From an uncultured Alsobacter sp. (GTDB lineage: Bacteria > Pseudomonadota > Alphaproteobacteria > Rhizobiales > Beijerinckiaceae): a stretch of DNA of 64,000 bases. Shown here in pieces: positions 8,008 through 16,730 of this stretch. The notes under the pieces were generated by a model, which was given only the letters and a program-made list of their open reading frames with translations, was not told the origin of the DNA and ran no database searches. Each line of letters opens with the position of its first letter. Position 1 is the stretch's first letter. Where the stretch lies: positions 1-64,000 of the forward strand of contig NZ_CAMFHB010000031.1 of NCBI RefSeq assembly GCF_945952055.1, read 5' to 3'. A program made the translations under genes and the position numbers.

Positions 8008-9035
8008 GACGCTCGCCTCGCGGATCCGGCGACAGCGGGAGCCGGTTCGTCGTGCGGAACGTGGCAGGCGGCGGACTGGCCTGACGGCATGGCCACGAGG
8101 CTCGGCTCGACCTCGGCGCAGAGCGCCATGGCCCGCGGGCAGCGGGTGCGGAACCGGCAGCCGGATGGCGGCGCCAGGCGCGACGGCATCTCGCCCGCGG
8201 GGCGGGCCGCCGGGGCGGAGCGCCACGCGGGGTCGGGAACCGGCACCGCCTCCAGCAGCATCCGCGTGTAGGGATGGGCAGGACGCCGGTAGATGGCATC
8301 GCCCGGCCCGATCTCGACGATGCGGCCCATGTAGAGCACGGCCACCCGGTCGCTGATGTTCCGCACGACGGCCAGGTCGTGGGAGATGAAGATCAGCGCC
8401 AGCCGACGGCTCTCGCGGATGTCCTGCAGCAGGTTGATGATGTGCGCCTGGACCGACACGTCGAGCGAGGCGACGGGCTCGTCGCACACGATCAGCCGGG
8501 GGCCGACGGCCAGCGCCCGGGCAATCGCGATGCGCTGGCACTGACCGCCGGAGAACTGGTGCGGCCGACGGCCCGCGACGCTCGCCAGGCTGAACCCGAC
8601 GTCGCCCAGCGCCGCCTCGACCAGGCGCATCCGTTCGGCCCGCGGCACGCCCCGGATCTCGAGCCCTTCGCCGACGATGTCCTGCATCTCGCGGCGCGGG
8701 TTGAAGGAGGAGACCGGGTCCTGGAAGATCATCTGCAGCTCGGCGCGAGCCCGGCGCATGTCGCTGGCCGGCAGCGCCAGGATGTCGCGCCCCGCGTAGA
8801 CGATCGAGCCCGTGACCTCGGTGTCGCCCTTCGGCAAAAGGCGCAGCAGGGCCCGGCCGATCGTGGTCTTGCCGCTGCCGGATTCGCCCACGAGCCCCAG
8901 CGTCTCGCCAGGCGCGACGTCGAGCGAGACGTCCTCGACGGCGTTGAACGCCCGTCCGCCCCGCCGGAAGGTCACCGTGAGGCGCTCGACGGAGAGCAGG
9001 GGGAAGGCCGCCGGCTTGGCCGCGGGAGCGCTCAT
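8004..9035 (-). CDS. Dipeptide/oligopeptide-type ABC transporter ATPase (DppF-like)
   Basis: This 343-residue ATPase is the second nucleotide-binding subunit of a Dpp/Opp-type importer. It has Walker A GESGSGKTT (50-58), the Q-loop in FQDP, signature FSGGQCQR, Walker B LIVCDEP and the switch histidine in ISHD. A C-terminal oligopeptide/nickel-type extension (HPYTRMLLEAVP, then C-x-F-x2-R-C-P with further cysteines) is typical. The true ATG at 9035 overlaps the stop of the preceding ATPase gene. It works with the other ATPase, two permeases and the binding protein at 12996-14594. Confidence 0.93.
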   Translation of the reverse strand: MSAPAAKPAAFPLLSVERLTVTFRRGGRAFNAVEDVSLDVAPGETLGLVGESGSGKTTIGRALLRLLPKGDTEVTGSIVYAGRDILALPASDMRRARAELQMIFQDPVSSFNPRREMQDIVGEGLEIRGVPRAERMRLVEAALGDVGFSLASVAGRRPHQFSGGQCQRIAIARALAVGPRLIVCDEPVASLDVSVQAHIINLLQDIRESRRLALIFISHDLAVVRNISDRVAVLYMGRIVEIGPGDAIYRRPAHPYTRMLLEAVPVPDPAWRSAPAARPAGEMPSRLAPPSGCRFRTRCPRAMALCAEVEPSLVAMPSGQSAACHVPHDEPAPAVAGSARRAS

Positions 9036-10060
9036 GACGTGGCCTCCGCGCGGGCCGCGGTGGCGCCGGGCCCGGGAGCGGGCACGGGCACGAAACAGGC
9101 GAAGCCGTGCCGGCCGTCGGCGTCCAGCGTCATGCCGGGCATCTCTTGACGGCAGCGCTCCTCGGCAGCCGGGCAACGGGCCGCGAAGGGGCATCCCGCA
9201 GGCCTGTCCTGCGGATCCGGCGGCCGGCCCGGGATGGTGCGCAGGCGCGTGTGCGCCGGTTCGTCCATGCGCGGGACCGCCGACAGAAGCGCCTCGGTGT
9301 AGCGGTGGCGGGGGGCGGCGAAGACGCGCTCGGTCGGGCCGTATTCGACGACCCGGCCGCCATAGAGCACGAGCAGTTCGTCGGTTCGCGACGCCACGAC
9401 GGCGAGGTTGTGCGTGACCAGGATCATCGACATGCGGCGCTGGCCCTGCAGGGCCTGCAGCAGGTCGAGGATGTCCTTCTGCACCGTCACGTCGAGGGCG
9501 GTCGTCGCCTCGTCGGCGATGAGGAGCTCCGGCTCGCAGGCCAGCGCGGTGGCGATCATGATGCGCTGCTTCATGCCTCCGGAGAACCGGTGCGGATACT
9601 CCGCGTAGCACTCCTGCGGGTCCGGAATGCCGACCTGCGACAGCAGCGCGATGGCCCTGGCGCGCGCCTCCGCCTTGCCGAGCCGCAGGTGCAGCCGGCT
9701 GGCCTCGTCGATCTGCCGTCCCACCCGCACGAACGGGTTGAGCGAGGTCATCGGGTTCTGGAAGACCATGCCGACCTTGCGGCCGAGCAGGGCGCGCTTG
9801 CGCGCCTCGGGCATGGCGACCATGTCCTCGCCATCGAGTCCGATCCGGCCCGCGACCGTGATGTCGGACGGCGTCAGGCCCATGATGCCCTTGATGAGCA
9901 TCGACTTGCCGGCCCCGGACTCCCCGACGATGCCCAGCGCGGTGCGCCGCCCGAGCCGGAAGGTGACGTCCTTCAGGAGCGCCAGCGGGCCGCGCGACGT
10001 GGCGAGCGTGCACGACACGGCCTCGCAGTCCAGAAGGATGTCCTGGTCGCCGCCCGTCAC
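9032..10060 (-). CDS. Dipeptide/oligopeptide-type ABC transporter ATPase (DppD-like)
   Basis: A 342-residue ATPase with Walker A GESGAGKS, Q-loop FQNP, signature FSGGMKQR, Walker B LLIADEATTALD and switch histidine in VTHN. The C-terminal cysteine-containing extension (GCPFAARCPAAEERC) marks the peptide/nickel subfamily. Translation starts at GTG, only one base after the stop of the DppC-like permease gene. It forms the heterodimeric motor with the DppF-like subunit. Confidence 0.92.
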   Translation of the reverse strand: MTGGDQDILLDCEAVSCTLATSRGPLALLKDVTFRLGRRTALGIVGESGAGKSMLIKGIMGLTPSDITVAGRIGLDGEDMVAMPEARKRALLGRKVGMVFQNPMTSLNPFVRVGRQIDEASRLHLRLGKAEARARAIALLSQVGIPDPQECYAEYPHRFSGGMKQRIMIATALACEPELLIADEATTALDVTVQKDILDLLQALQGQRRMSMILVTHNLAVVASRTDELLVLYGGRVVEYGPTERVFAAPRHRYTEALLSAVPRMDEPAHTRLRTIPGRPPDPQDRPAGCPFAARCPAAEERCRQEMPGMTLDADGRHGFACFVPVPAPGPGATAARAEATS

Positions 10061-10061
10061 G

Positions 10062-10967
10062 TCACAGGTTCCTGTTCCGGTCGTTGAGCCGGCGGGCGAG
10101 GCTGTCGCCGATGGTGTTCAGCGAATAGACCGTCAGCACGATCGCCAGGATCGGGCCCACCACGAGGAGCGGGAACCGGCTGAGCAGGTCCGTCGAGCTC
10201 GCGATCATGCCGCCCCAGCTGGGGGCAGGCGGCGGAATGCCGTAGCCCAGGAAGCTCAGCGATCCTTCGGTGATGATGAGACCGGCGACCAGCGGCGGCA
10301 CGATGGCCGTCAGCGCGGGCACGAGGTTGGGCAGGATCTCCCGGGCGAGAATCCTGGCGTCGCTCGCGCCCATGGCGCGGGCGGCGAGCACGTAGTCGCG
10401 GTCGTTCTGCGCGATGACGCCGCCCTTGGCGATGCGGGCGTAGACGCCGATGTCGAGGATGCCCAGCGCCAGCATCATCGTCAGCACGGAGTTCCCCACG
10501 ACCGCGATGAGCGCCAGGATGACGAGGATCGGCGGCAGCGAGGCCATGGTGTTGGCGTAGAGGTCGACCGCGCGCTCCACCGGCCCGCGATAGAACCCGG
10601 CCAGCATTCCGGCCGTCATGCCGATGGCGAGCGCGATGGCCGTGGCGACGGCCACGATGCCCAGCGTGGTGCGCGCCCCATGCAACACGCGCGACAGGAT
10701 GCTGCGGCCCAGCGGGTCCGTCCCGAGCAGGCCGTTGAGCGACCATTCGGGCGGCTGGGAGAAGTCGCCATAGGGGAAGTTCGGCCGGGCGAGCCCCGGG
10801 ATGACATCGACCAGCACCGCCGCGGCGATCAACAGGGCGACGAACCCGAACGCGAACCACTCGAAGCCCTTGAGCCGCGGCCAGCGCAGCCTCGCGGTGG
10901 CGGGCGCGGGCAGGGCGCTCGCGGCCTCCAAGTCCTGAGCCTTGATGTCCTGAGAGCGGGCCGTCAT
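10062..10967 (-). CDS. Dipeptide-type ABC transporter permease (DppC-like)
   Basis: A 301-residue inner-membrane permease. After a soluble N-terminus rich in Ala and Pro comes a first membrane helix (about 37-57), a periplasmic loop with LLGTDPLGRS typical of DppC, and five further helices. The EAA loop that docks the ATPase reads ARAMGASDARILAREILPN. The ATG at 10967 overlaps the DppB-like stop (ATGA). Length and layout are normal. Confidence 0.92.
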   Translation of the reverse strand: MTARSQDIKAQDLEAASALPAPATARLRWPRLKGFEWFAFGFVALLIAAAVLVDVIPGLARPNFPYGDFSQPPEWSLNGLLGTDPLGRSILSRVLHGARTTLGIVAVATAIALAIGMTAGMLAGFYRGPVERAVDLYANTMASLPPILVILALIAVVGNSVLTMMLALGILDIGVYARIAKGGVIAQNDRDYVLAARAMGASDARILAREILPNLVPALTAIVPPLVAGLIITEGSLSFLGYGIPPPAPSWGGMIASSTDLLSRFPLLVVGPILAIVLTVYSLNTIGDSLARRLNDRNRNL

Positions 10968-11926
10968 GCGACCTCCACCCGCGGGTCGATGAGCGCGTAG
11001 CCGAGGTCGACCAGCATGAACACCACGACGAAGATGACGACGGTGAGCGACAGGATGGCCTGCATCACCGGAAAATCGTGGCTGTTCACCGCGCTCAGCA
11101 CGGTCCAGCCGATGCCGGGCACGGCGAAGTAGCTCTCGACGATGAAGGAGCCGCCCAGCAGGTAGGTCATGGAGAGCCCCATGACCGTCAGCACCTGGGG
11201 CATGGCCGCGCGGAAGGCATGGCGCAGCATGATGGTGTGCGTCGGCAGGCCCTTGGCCCGGGCGACCAGGACGTAGTCCTCCTGGAGCACGGAGACGAAC
11301 TCCGCGCGCGACACGCGGTAGAACGACGCCGCCTGGTGGACGCTGAGGCACAGCACGGGCAGGGCCGCGCTCTTCAGGTTGCCCAGCGGGTCTTCGGCGA
11401 AGCGCACCCAGCCCGTCGCGGGCAGCCAGCGCAGCACGATGGCGAAGAGGAACCCCAGCACCACCACCGTCACGAAGGTCGGGATCGAGAGCATCACCGA
11501 GGTGACGGCGAGCAGGGCCTTGTCGATGGCGCCGCCCGGCCGGCTGGCCGTGACCATCGCCAGCGGCACGCCGACGAGGAGCGAAAGCCCCATCGCCAGG
11601 AAGGCGATCTCGAAGGTGACGGCGGCGCGGTCGAACAGCAGCCCCGCGACGGGCTGCTGGCTGTAGAGCGTCAGCCCCAGGTCGCCGCGGACGAGCTTGC
11701 CCAGCCACAGAAGGTAGCGCTCGATCACCGGCAGGTTGTAGCCGTACTGCGCGTTGAGGCTCGCGATCTGCTCGGGCGTCGCGTTCTCGCCCAGGATTAG
11801 CTGGGCGGCGGAGCCGGGCGCCAGGCTCGAGAGCGCGGTCGCGGCGAAGGTGACGACCAGGAACACGGGAACGCCGGCCGCCAGCCGGCGGGCGGCTGCC
11901 TTCAGGTAGGGATGGTCGCTGGCCAT
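10964..11926 (-). CDS. Dipeptide-type ABC transporter permease (DppB-like)
   Basis: A 320-residue six-helix permease of the DppB type, with the N-terminal hydrophobic helix, the conserved LSLxxG-like PGSAAQ loop and an EAA loop (ARAKGLPTHTIMLRHAFRAA). It is the first of four contiguous transporter subunit genes. The gene starts 43 bases after the end of the isocitrate-lyase-family gene, with the cognate binding protein one gene further upstream. Confidence 0.92.
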   Translation of the reverse strand: MASDHPYLKAAARRLAAGVPVFLVVTFAATALSSLAPGSAAQLILGENATPEQIASLNAQYGYNLPVIERYLLWLGKLVRGDLGLTLYSQQPVAGLLFDRAAVTFEIAFLAMGLSLLVGVPLAMVTASRPGGAIDKALLAVTSVMLSIPTFVTVVVLGFLFAIVLRWLPATGWVRFAEDPLGNLKSAALPVLCLSVHQAASFYRVSRAEFVSVLQEDYVLVARAKGLPTHTIMLRHAFRAAMPQVLTVMGLSMTYLLGGSFIVESYFAVPGIGWTVLSAVNSHDFPVMQAILSLTVVIFVVVFMLVDLGYALIDPRVEVA

Positions 11927-11969
11927 CGGCGTCCGGCTCTCCTGCGCGTCTGCGGAAGCGGCCCCGTCG

Positions 11970-12902
11970 TCAGAGCTTCTTCCACTCCTCCTCGGCGTCG
12001 AGCCAGCCGCGGTCGCGCTCCAGCGCGGCCTTCTGCTCCGCCTTGGTCATCCCGCCCATGGTGTGCTCGTCGGCATAGCGCGTGCTGCGGTCGGCGAAGA
12101 CCCGCTTGCCGTAGTCCATCATGCCGTACATCGAGCCCTTCTCGAGATAGTGCATGGTGACGAGGTTGAAGCCGAGGGCCGCGATGTCGTCGAGTTCGAC
12201 GAACGGCACGCCGTTCACCGTCGCCACGTCGCCGAACATCTTCCAGCCGGGCAGAGCCGCGGCCACCTTCTTGCACTCGTCGAGGGTGCGCAGCGCATGG
12301 ACGTAGGTCATCTCGCAGCCGAGTTCGGCGGCCTTGACGCAGCGCTCGATGGCATCGTCGAGGCCCTTCTCGAGCTTGGATTCCGTGCGGGCGATGACCA
12401 CGCAATCGGTCCCGGCGCAGGCGTCGAGCGCGGCCTTGAGCTTGGCCAGCCAGAGCTCCTGGGAAATGACCTCGTGCGGCACGTTGCCGTCGACCTTGCC
12501 CTCGAGCGTGGCCTTCTCCATCGCCCTGCCGAAGCGCGCGAAGCCGCGCTCGTTGGGCGTGTCCTCGAGCAGGATGGCGGCGGCCCCGGCCTTGGCCAGG
12601 CGGCGACAGGTCCTGTAGGCCTGCACCACGTCGCCGAAGCAGTCGTCGGCGTCGATGATCAGCGGCAGCGGCGAATAGTCGGAGATCCGGTCGGTGGCCC
12701 AGACCAGCTCCTCCTGGTTGTGCAGGCCGAGATCGGGGACGCCCGACATGCTGAAGCCGAGCGACGCGCCGCTGAGCAGGATGGCCTTGAAGCCGGCCAT
12801 CTCGGCCGCCTTGGCGGAGTAGCAGTCCCACACGCAGGGCGTGAAGACCTGTCCCTGGGCCATGACCTCACGGAAGGTCGTCTTCGGCTGTCGGTCGAAC
12901 AT
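11970..12902 (-). CDS. Isocitrate lyase/PEP mutase family enzyme
   Basis: This 310-residue TIM-barrel protein resembles 2-methylisocitrate lyase, PEP mutase and oxaloacetate decarboxylase, Mg-dependent enzymes that form or break C-C or P-C bonds next to a carboxylate. The magnesium site appears as IIDADDCFG (usual form D-x-D-x-G-Y-G) and the adjacent ILLED. The gating loop, normally K-x-C-G-H with a catalytic cysteine, is replaced by TPNERGFARFG, so the lyase chemistry may differ. The start at 12902 has GAGG 5 bases upstream. Its place between the binding protein and the permeases suggests a step in the same catabolic route; the substrate is unknown. Confidence 0.78.
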   Translation of the reverse strand: MFDRQPKTTFREVMAQGQVFTPCVWDCYSAKAAEMAGFKAILLSGASLGFSMSGVPDLGLHNQEELVWATDRISDYSPLPLIIDADDCFGDVVQAYRTCRRLAKAGAAAILLEDTPNERGFARFGRAMEKATLEGKVDGNVPHEVISQELWLAKLKAALDACAGTDCVVIARTESKLEKGLDDAIERCVKAAELGCEMTYVHALRTLDECKKVAAALPGWKMFGDVATVNGVPFVELDDIAALGFNLVTMHYLEKGSMYGMMDYGKRVFADRSTRYADEHTMGGMTKAEQKAALERDRGWLDAEEEWKKL

Positions 12903-12959
12903 GGAATCCTCGTTCCGGGCGTCAGGCCGCGGCCGGCGCCCCGCTGGCGGGCAGAAGGG

Positions 12960-12986
12960 CCGCCCCGGCACGGTGCGCCGGGGCGG
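12960..12986 (-). promoter_or_regulatory. Strong hairpin after binding-protein gene
   Basis: CCGCCCCGGC pairs perfectly with GCCGGGGCGG over 10 bp around a 7-base loop. It begins 10 bases downstream of the binding-protein stop and precedes the isocitrate-lyase-family gene. No T-run follows, so it is more likely an mRNA-stabilising or partial-termination structure than a complete terminator. Confidence 0.6.
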
Positions 12987-12995
12987 GATGATCGG

Positions 12996-14594
12996 TCACT
13001 TCACGCAGACGTCGGGGCAGACGAACAGGAACTGCTTCTGCAGGATGCCGCCGTTGGAGGGCACCACGCCGCCGGTGTTGTTGCGCACCAGCAGGAAGCG
13101 GGTCTCCTCGCCGAAGATGTAGAAGGGGTACTCGGTCGCCACGAGCTTCTGGACCTTGGCGTAGGCCGCCTTGATCCCGGCGGGGTCGACCGTCGAGTTG
13201 GCCTCCGCCAGGGCGGCGTCCATGGCGTCGCTCTTGTACTGCCCCCAGTTGAACGAGCCCTTGGAGCTCATCAGGTTGGAGATGACAGGCTCGGCGCCGT
13301 TCGACACGACCACGCCGCCCTCGAAGCAGACGTCGAAGTCGAGCTGCGTCTTGCACCGTGTCGGATGGTTGGCCTGCTCGACCTCGACCAGGGTCGCCTT
13401 GACGTTGTCGTAGGCGCTGAGGACCTGCTGGACATAGGCGCCCAGGCGCTTCAGGTCGGAGTTCGTGTAGGTCACGACCTTGATGTCGAAGGGCTTGCCG
13501 TCGGCCTTGAGGGCGTTGAACAGCTCCTGCGCCTTCTTCGGATCGGCCGCGGGCAACGCGTAGGCCGGGTCGAACCAGGGCGAGGCCTCGCCGAAGAAGC
13601 TCTTCGGGGGCTTGTAGCCGCCGGTCTGGGTCAGCGCCTGCATCAGGCGGGCCCGGTCGATGGCGAGATAGAAGGCCTCGCGGGCGCGCACGTCGGTGAA
13701 GGGTCCCTTCACCTGGTTGAAATAGGCGCGGTAGATGCCGCGCATCGGCACTTTCACCGTGCCGACGCCGGGCGCGGTCGCGTTGTTGCCGAACTGGAAC
13801 ATGTAGCCCGCCATCATCGTGGCGCCGCCCTGGACGACGGTGGCGATGCGGCTGTTGGTCTCCGGGATGACGGCGAACTTCAGCGTCTCCAGATAAGGCC
13901 TGGGCTGGTCCCAGTATTTTGGGTTGCGGGTCAGCGTCATGCCGACCCCCTGGTTCCAGGTCTGCAGCACGAAGGCGCCGGCGCCGACGGGCTTGATGTC
14001 CGTCTTCTTCTCGGCGGCCTTCAGGGCGGCCGGCGAGGCGATGAACGGCGCCAGTTCGGCGACCTGCGCGGCGAAGTTGGCGTTGGCGGTCGGCAGCTTG
14101 ACCGTGAGGGTCAGGGGATCGACGACGCTGATGCCCTTGTTCCAGGACGACACCCAGCCCTGCGTCGGGGCGAGCGTCGCGGGGTCGGCCGCGCGGTCCC
14201 AGTTGAACTTCACCGCGTCCGCGTCATAGGCGCTGCCGTCGGAGAAGGTCACGCCCTTGCGCAGCTTCAGCGTCCAGTTGACGGCATCCGTGCTGGTGAG
14301 GCTCTCGGCCATGCCGCCGGTCACCTTGCCCTCGGTGTCGATGTACACGAGGAAGCCGTAGACGCTGTCGAGCACGTCCATCGGGCCGCCGGGGAAGGTG
14401 CCGCTCGTCACCGCCGGATCCCAGCTCGTGATGTCCGAGCCGTTGATGATCGTCATCGTGCCGCCGCTGACGGGCGCCGGTGTCTGCGCTCCGGCCCGCG
14501 TCGCGAGCCCCGGCGCGGCGGCCAGCGCCAGCAGCAGCGATCCGCCGAGGACGGCGAGGCGCGAGCGGCGTGAGGTCTTCATGCGGTACATCAT
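12996..14594 (-). CDS. ABC transporter substrate-binding protein, peptide type (SBP_bac_5)
   Basis: A 532-residue periplasmic binding protein with a Sec signal peptide (basic MKTSRRSR, hydrophobic core, cleavage around ARAGAQ). The mature part starts GGTMTIINGSDITSWDPA, and the ANVRFAFYLAIDR-like region (VRAREAFYLAIDRARL) is typical of DppA/OppA family 5. AGGAGA lies upstream and fits ATG 14594 or 14591; ATG 14582 is also possible. It is presumably the receptor for the DppBCDF-like subunits. Its ligand could be a peptide or a small peptide-like ureide. A hairpin directly follows. Confidence 0.9.
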   Translation of the reverse strand: MMYRMKTSRRSRLAVLGGSLLLALAAAPGLATRAGAQTPAPVSGGTMTIINGSDITSWDPAVTSGTFPGGPMDVLDSVYGFLVYIDTEGKVTGGMAESLTSTDAVNWTLKLRKGVTFSDGSAYDADAVKFNWDRAADPATLAPTQGWVSSWNKGISVVDPLTLTVKLPTANANFAAQVAELAPFIASPAALKAAEKKTDIKPVGAGAFVLQTWNQGVGMTLTRNPKYWDQPRPYLETLKFAVIPETNSRIATVVQGGATMMAGYMFQFGNNATAPGVGTVKVPMRGIYRAYFNQVKGPFTDVRAREAFYLAIDRARLMQALTQTGGYKPPKSFFGEASPWFDPAYALPAADPKKAQELFNALKADGKPFDIKVVTYTNSDLKRLGAYVQQVLSAYDNVKATLVEVEQANHPTRCKTQLDFDVCFEGGVVVSNGAEPVISNLMSSKGSFNWGQYKSDAMDAALAEANSTVDPAGIKAAYAKVQKLVATEYPFYIFGEETRFLLVRNNTGGVVPSNGGILQKQFLFVCPDVCVK

Positions 14595-14669
14595 CGAACC
14601 GGATCTCCTTCAATGCGCCATTCGCGGCCGTTGCGGGTTCATCGGTGCGGGCGACTGACCCGCGCCGGG

Positions 14670-15245
14670 TCAGTCTCGTGGGTCTTCCGTCCAGCGACGC
14701 ACCGCGTGGTGGCGGATGCCGAACTGGTCGAGGGCCCGGCCCACCGTCTGGTCGACAATGTCCTGGATGGTGCGGGGCTTCGTGTAGAAGGACGGCACCG
14801 GCGGCATGATCACGGCCCCCGAGCGCGTCGCACGCTCCATCAGGTCGATGTGGCCGGCATGCAGCGGCGTCTCGCGCACCATCAGCACCAGCTTGCGCCG
14901 TTCCTTGAGGCAGACGTCCGCCGCGCGCACGATGAGGTCGTCGGCAAAGCAGTTGGCGATCCCGCTGAGCGTTTTGATCGAGCACGGCGCCACCAGCATC
15001 CCCTCGCACAGGAAGGAGCCCGAGGCGATCGAGGCGCCGATGTCGCCATGGCTGTGCACCCGGTGAGCCAGCGCGCGGATCTCGTCGCCGTTGCGGCCGA
15101 CGTCCTCCTCGAGCGCCGTGCGCACGGCCGCCGGCGACATGACCAGATGGGTCTCGACGTCGTCGATGTCGCGCAGCATCTCGAGGGCGCGGATGCCGTA
15201 GACGACGCCCGAAGCTCCGGTGATGCCGACGATGAGCCGCCTCAC
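14670..15245 (-). CDS. ubiX: Flavin prenyltransferase (UbiX-like)
   Basis: A 191-residue flavoprotein that attaches a dimethylallyl group to FMN, making the prenylated FMN cofactor needed by UbiD enzymes. The N-terminal GITGASGVVYG nucleotide-binding motif, the SIASGSF and MLVAPCSIKTLSGIANCFADDLI segments and the C-terminal MPPVPSFYTKP are characteristic. The GTG start at 15245 overlaps the ubiD stop by four bases, so the cofactor-making enzyme is translationally tied to its client. Confidence 0.92.
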   Translation of the reverse strand: MRRLIVGITGASGVVYGIRALEMLRDIDDVETHLVMSPAAVRTALEEDVGRNGDEIRALAHRVHSHGDIGASIASGSFLCEGMLVAPCSIKTLSGIANCFADDLIVRAADVCLKERRKLVLMVRETPLHAGHIDLMERATRSGAVIMPPVPSFYTKPRTIQDIVDQTVGRALDQFGIRHHAVRRWTEDPRD

Positions 15246-16624
15246 GGCAGAAGCTCCGGGCGGAGACGGCCGATGAGCTCGCGCATGCGCCCGTAGGAGC
15301 CCGGAGGGGGCAGGGCGCGGTCGAAGCCTTCCTTGCGGTCGCCCGCGCGGCAGGTGGCGTCGTATCCGACCTTTGCGATCGTGCCGCCGGCTTCCTGCGG
15401 TTCGGAGCGGTCGGCCGGCATCTGGTCGACGATCAGGATGTCGCGGTCGGCGCGCATCCGCGCCATCTTCGCCCATGCCACCGCCTCGGGATCCCAGGGG
15501 TCGATGTCGGTGTCGACGACGGTCACGTTCTTGACGATGCTGACCGCGCCCCAGCAGATCGCCATCGCGCGCCGCGCCTGTCCGGGGCGGGGCGCCGCGA
15601 TCTGCACGACCACGTCCGTCCGTCCGGACCCGGCCATGGTCACGGCGACCTCGCCGACGTTGAGGATGGAGCGGCCGATGGCGGCGCGCAGACCGGCGGC
15701 GATCGGCACTGCGCCGAGCAGCAGGTGTTCGGCGTGATAGCCCGGCTCGATGACCTGCAGCATGGCATCGCGCCGTGACGTCATGCACTGGAAGCTGGCG
15801 CGCACGCCCGAGCCGTAGTCCTCGTACATGCCGTGGTATTCCGAGACGAGACCTTCGACGATGGGCTCGTTCCCGTGGATCAGGCCTTCCAGCACGATCT
15901 CCGCGTCGGCGGGGACGCACAGGTCGAGCGTCCTGCACCGGGTGAGCCGAACCGGCGCGCCCAGCAGGGCACCGGCGCAGTGCATTTCGTCATCGCCCAG
16001 GCCGAGATAGAGGCACGCCGCCAGCTGGATCGCCGGGTGGGCGCCGAGCACGACGGCGAAGGGGAAGGGCTGCCCTTTCTCGGCGGCCCGGCGCGACAGG
16101 ATCCCGAGGTGGTGGTTCGGCGCGATGCCGATCATCACCTCGTTGGGGCCGAGCACCTTCATCCGGGCGTAGGACGCGTTGCCCCGGCCCGTCTCCGGGT
16201 CCTTCGCCACGATCAGGCCCGCGGTGATGTAGGGCCCGGTTTCCTTGTCGAAGAAGGTCGGGACCGGCAGGGTGGTCAGGATGTCGTGGCGACGCTCCAC
16301 CTCCTGCACCGGCGCGGCGTCCACCATGACCGGCGCGACGGGGTTGGCGATGGCGTCGAGAAGGCGGCTCTGGATCCGGTCCTTCGGGACGCCCAGGGCC
16401 TCGGCGATCCGCTCGCGGCTCGAGAGCAGCCCGCCGAACGCCGGCATGGCGTAGCCCTTGATCCTGTTGAACCGGACCGCGGCCGCGGCGTCCACGAGCG
16501 ACAGCGCGGCGGAGAGATCGTGGACCGGATCGACCTCGTCGTCGATGACCAGCAGTTCGCCCCGGCGGTCGAAGTCGGCGAGCATCGTACGGCAGGACTG
16601 GTCTTCGCGGCCTGCCTTCGACAT
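15242..16624 (-). CDS. UbiD family prenyl-FMN-dependent decarboxylase
   Basis: A 460-residue member of the UbiD family, which reversibly decarboxylates aromatic or alpha,beta-unsaturated acids with prenylated FMN. Family features seen are the N-terminal region leading to RFNRIKGYAMPAFGG, the metal and cofactor region NASYARMKVLGPNEVMIG, the SEYHGMYEDYGSG segment and a C-terminal IVKNVTVVDTDIDPWD. The partner ubiX overlaps directly. The operon also holds an ammonia-lyase, whose product is an unsaturated acid of the chemical class UbiD enzymes use. A benzoate- or furoate-type substrate is equally possible. Confidence 0.9.
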   Translation of the reverse strand: MSKAGREDQSCRTMLADFDRRGELLVIDDEVDPVHDLSAALSLVDAAAAVRFNRIKGYAMPAFGGLLSSRERIAEALGVPKDRIQSRLLDAIANPVAPVMVDAAPVQEVERRHDILTTLPVPTFFDKETGPYITAGLIVAKDPETGRGNASYARMKVLGPNEVMIGIAPNHHLGILSRRAAEKGQPFPFAVVLGAHPAIQLAACLYLGLGDDEMHCAGALLGAPVRLTRCRTLDLCVPADAEIVLEGLIHGNEPIVEGLVSEYHGMYEDYGSGVRASFQCMTSRRDAMLQVIEPGYHAEHLLLGAVPIAAGLRAAIGRSILNVGEVAVTMAGSGRTDVVVQIAAPRPGQARRAMAICWGAVSIVKNVTVVDTDIDPWDPEAVAWAKMARMRADRDILIVDQMPADRSEPQEAGGTIAKVGYDATCRAGDRKEGFDRALPPPGSYGRMRELIGRLRPELLP

Positions 16625-16730
16625 CGCGGTCCCCTTCGCCCGGCCTCATGGCCACCCGGGAACTATCCGTCGGCCGTCGGTGGACCGGAAATAGGAAGTG
16701 GACAAACGCGGGATAGGAAAAATCGAATGG

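Noticed and set aside
15328-15333. Possible second regulator or enzyme in other frames of the ubiD region
   Set aside because: Only shadow frames of UbiD were found there.
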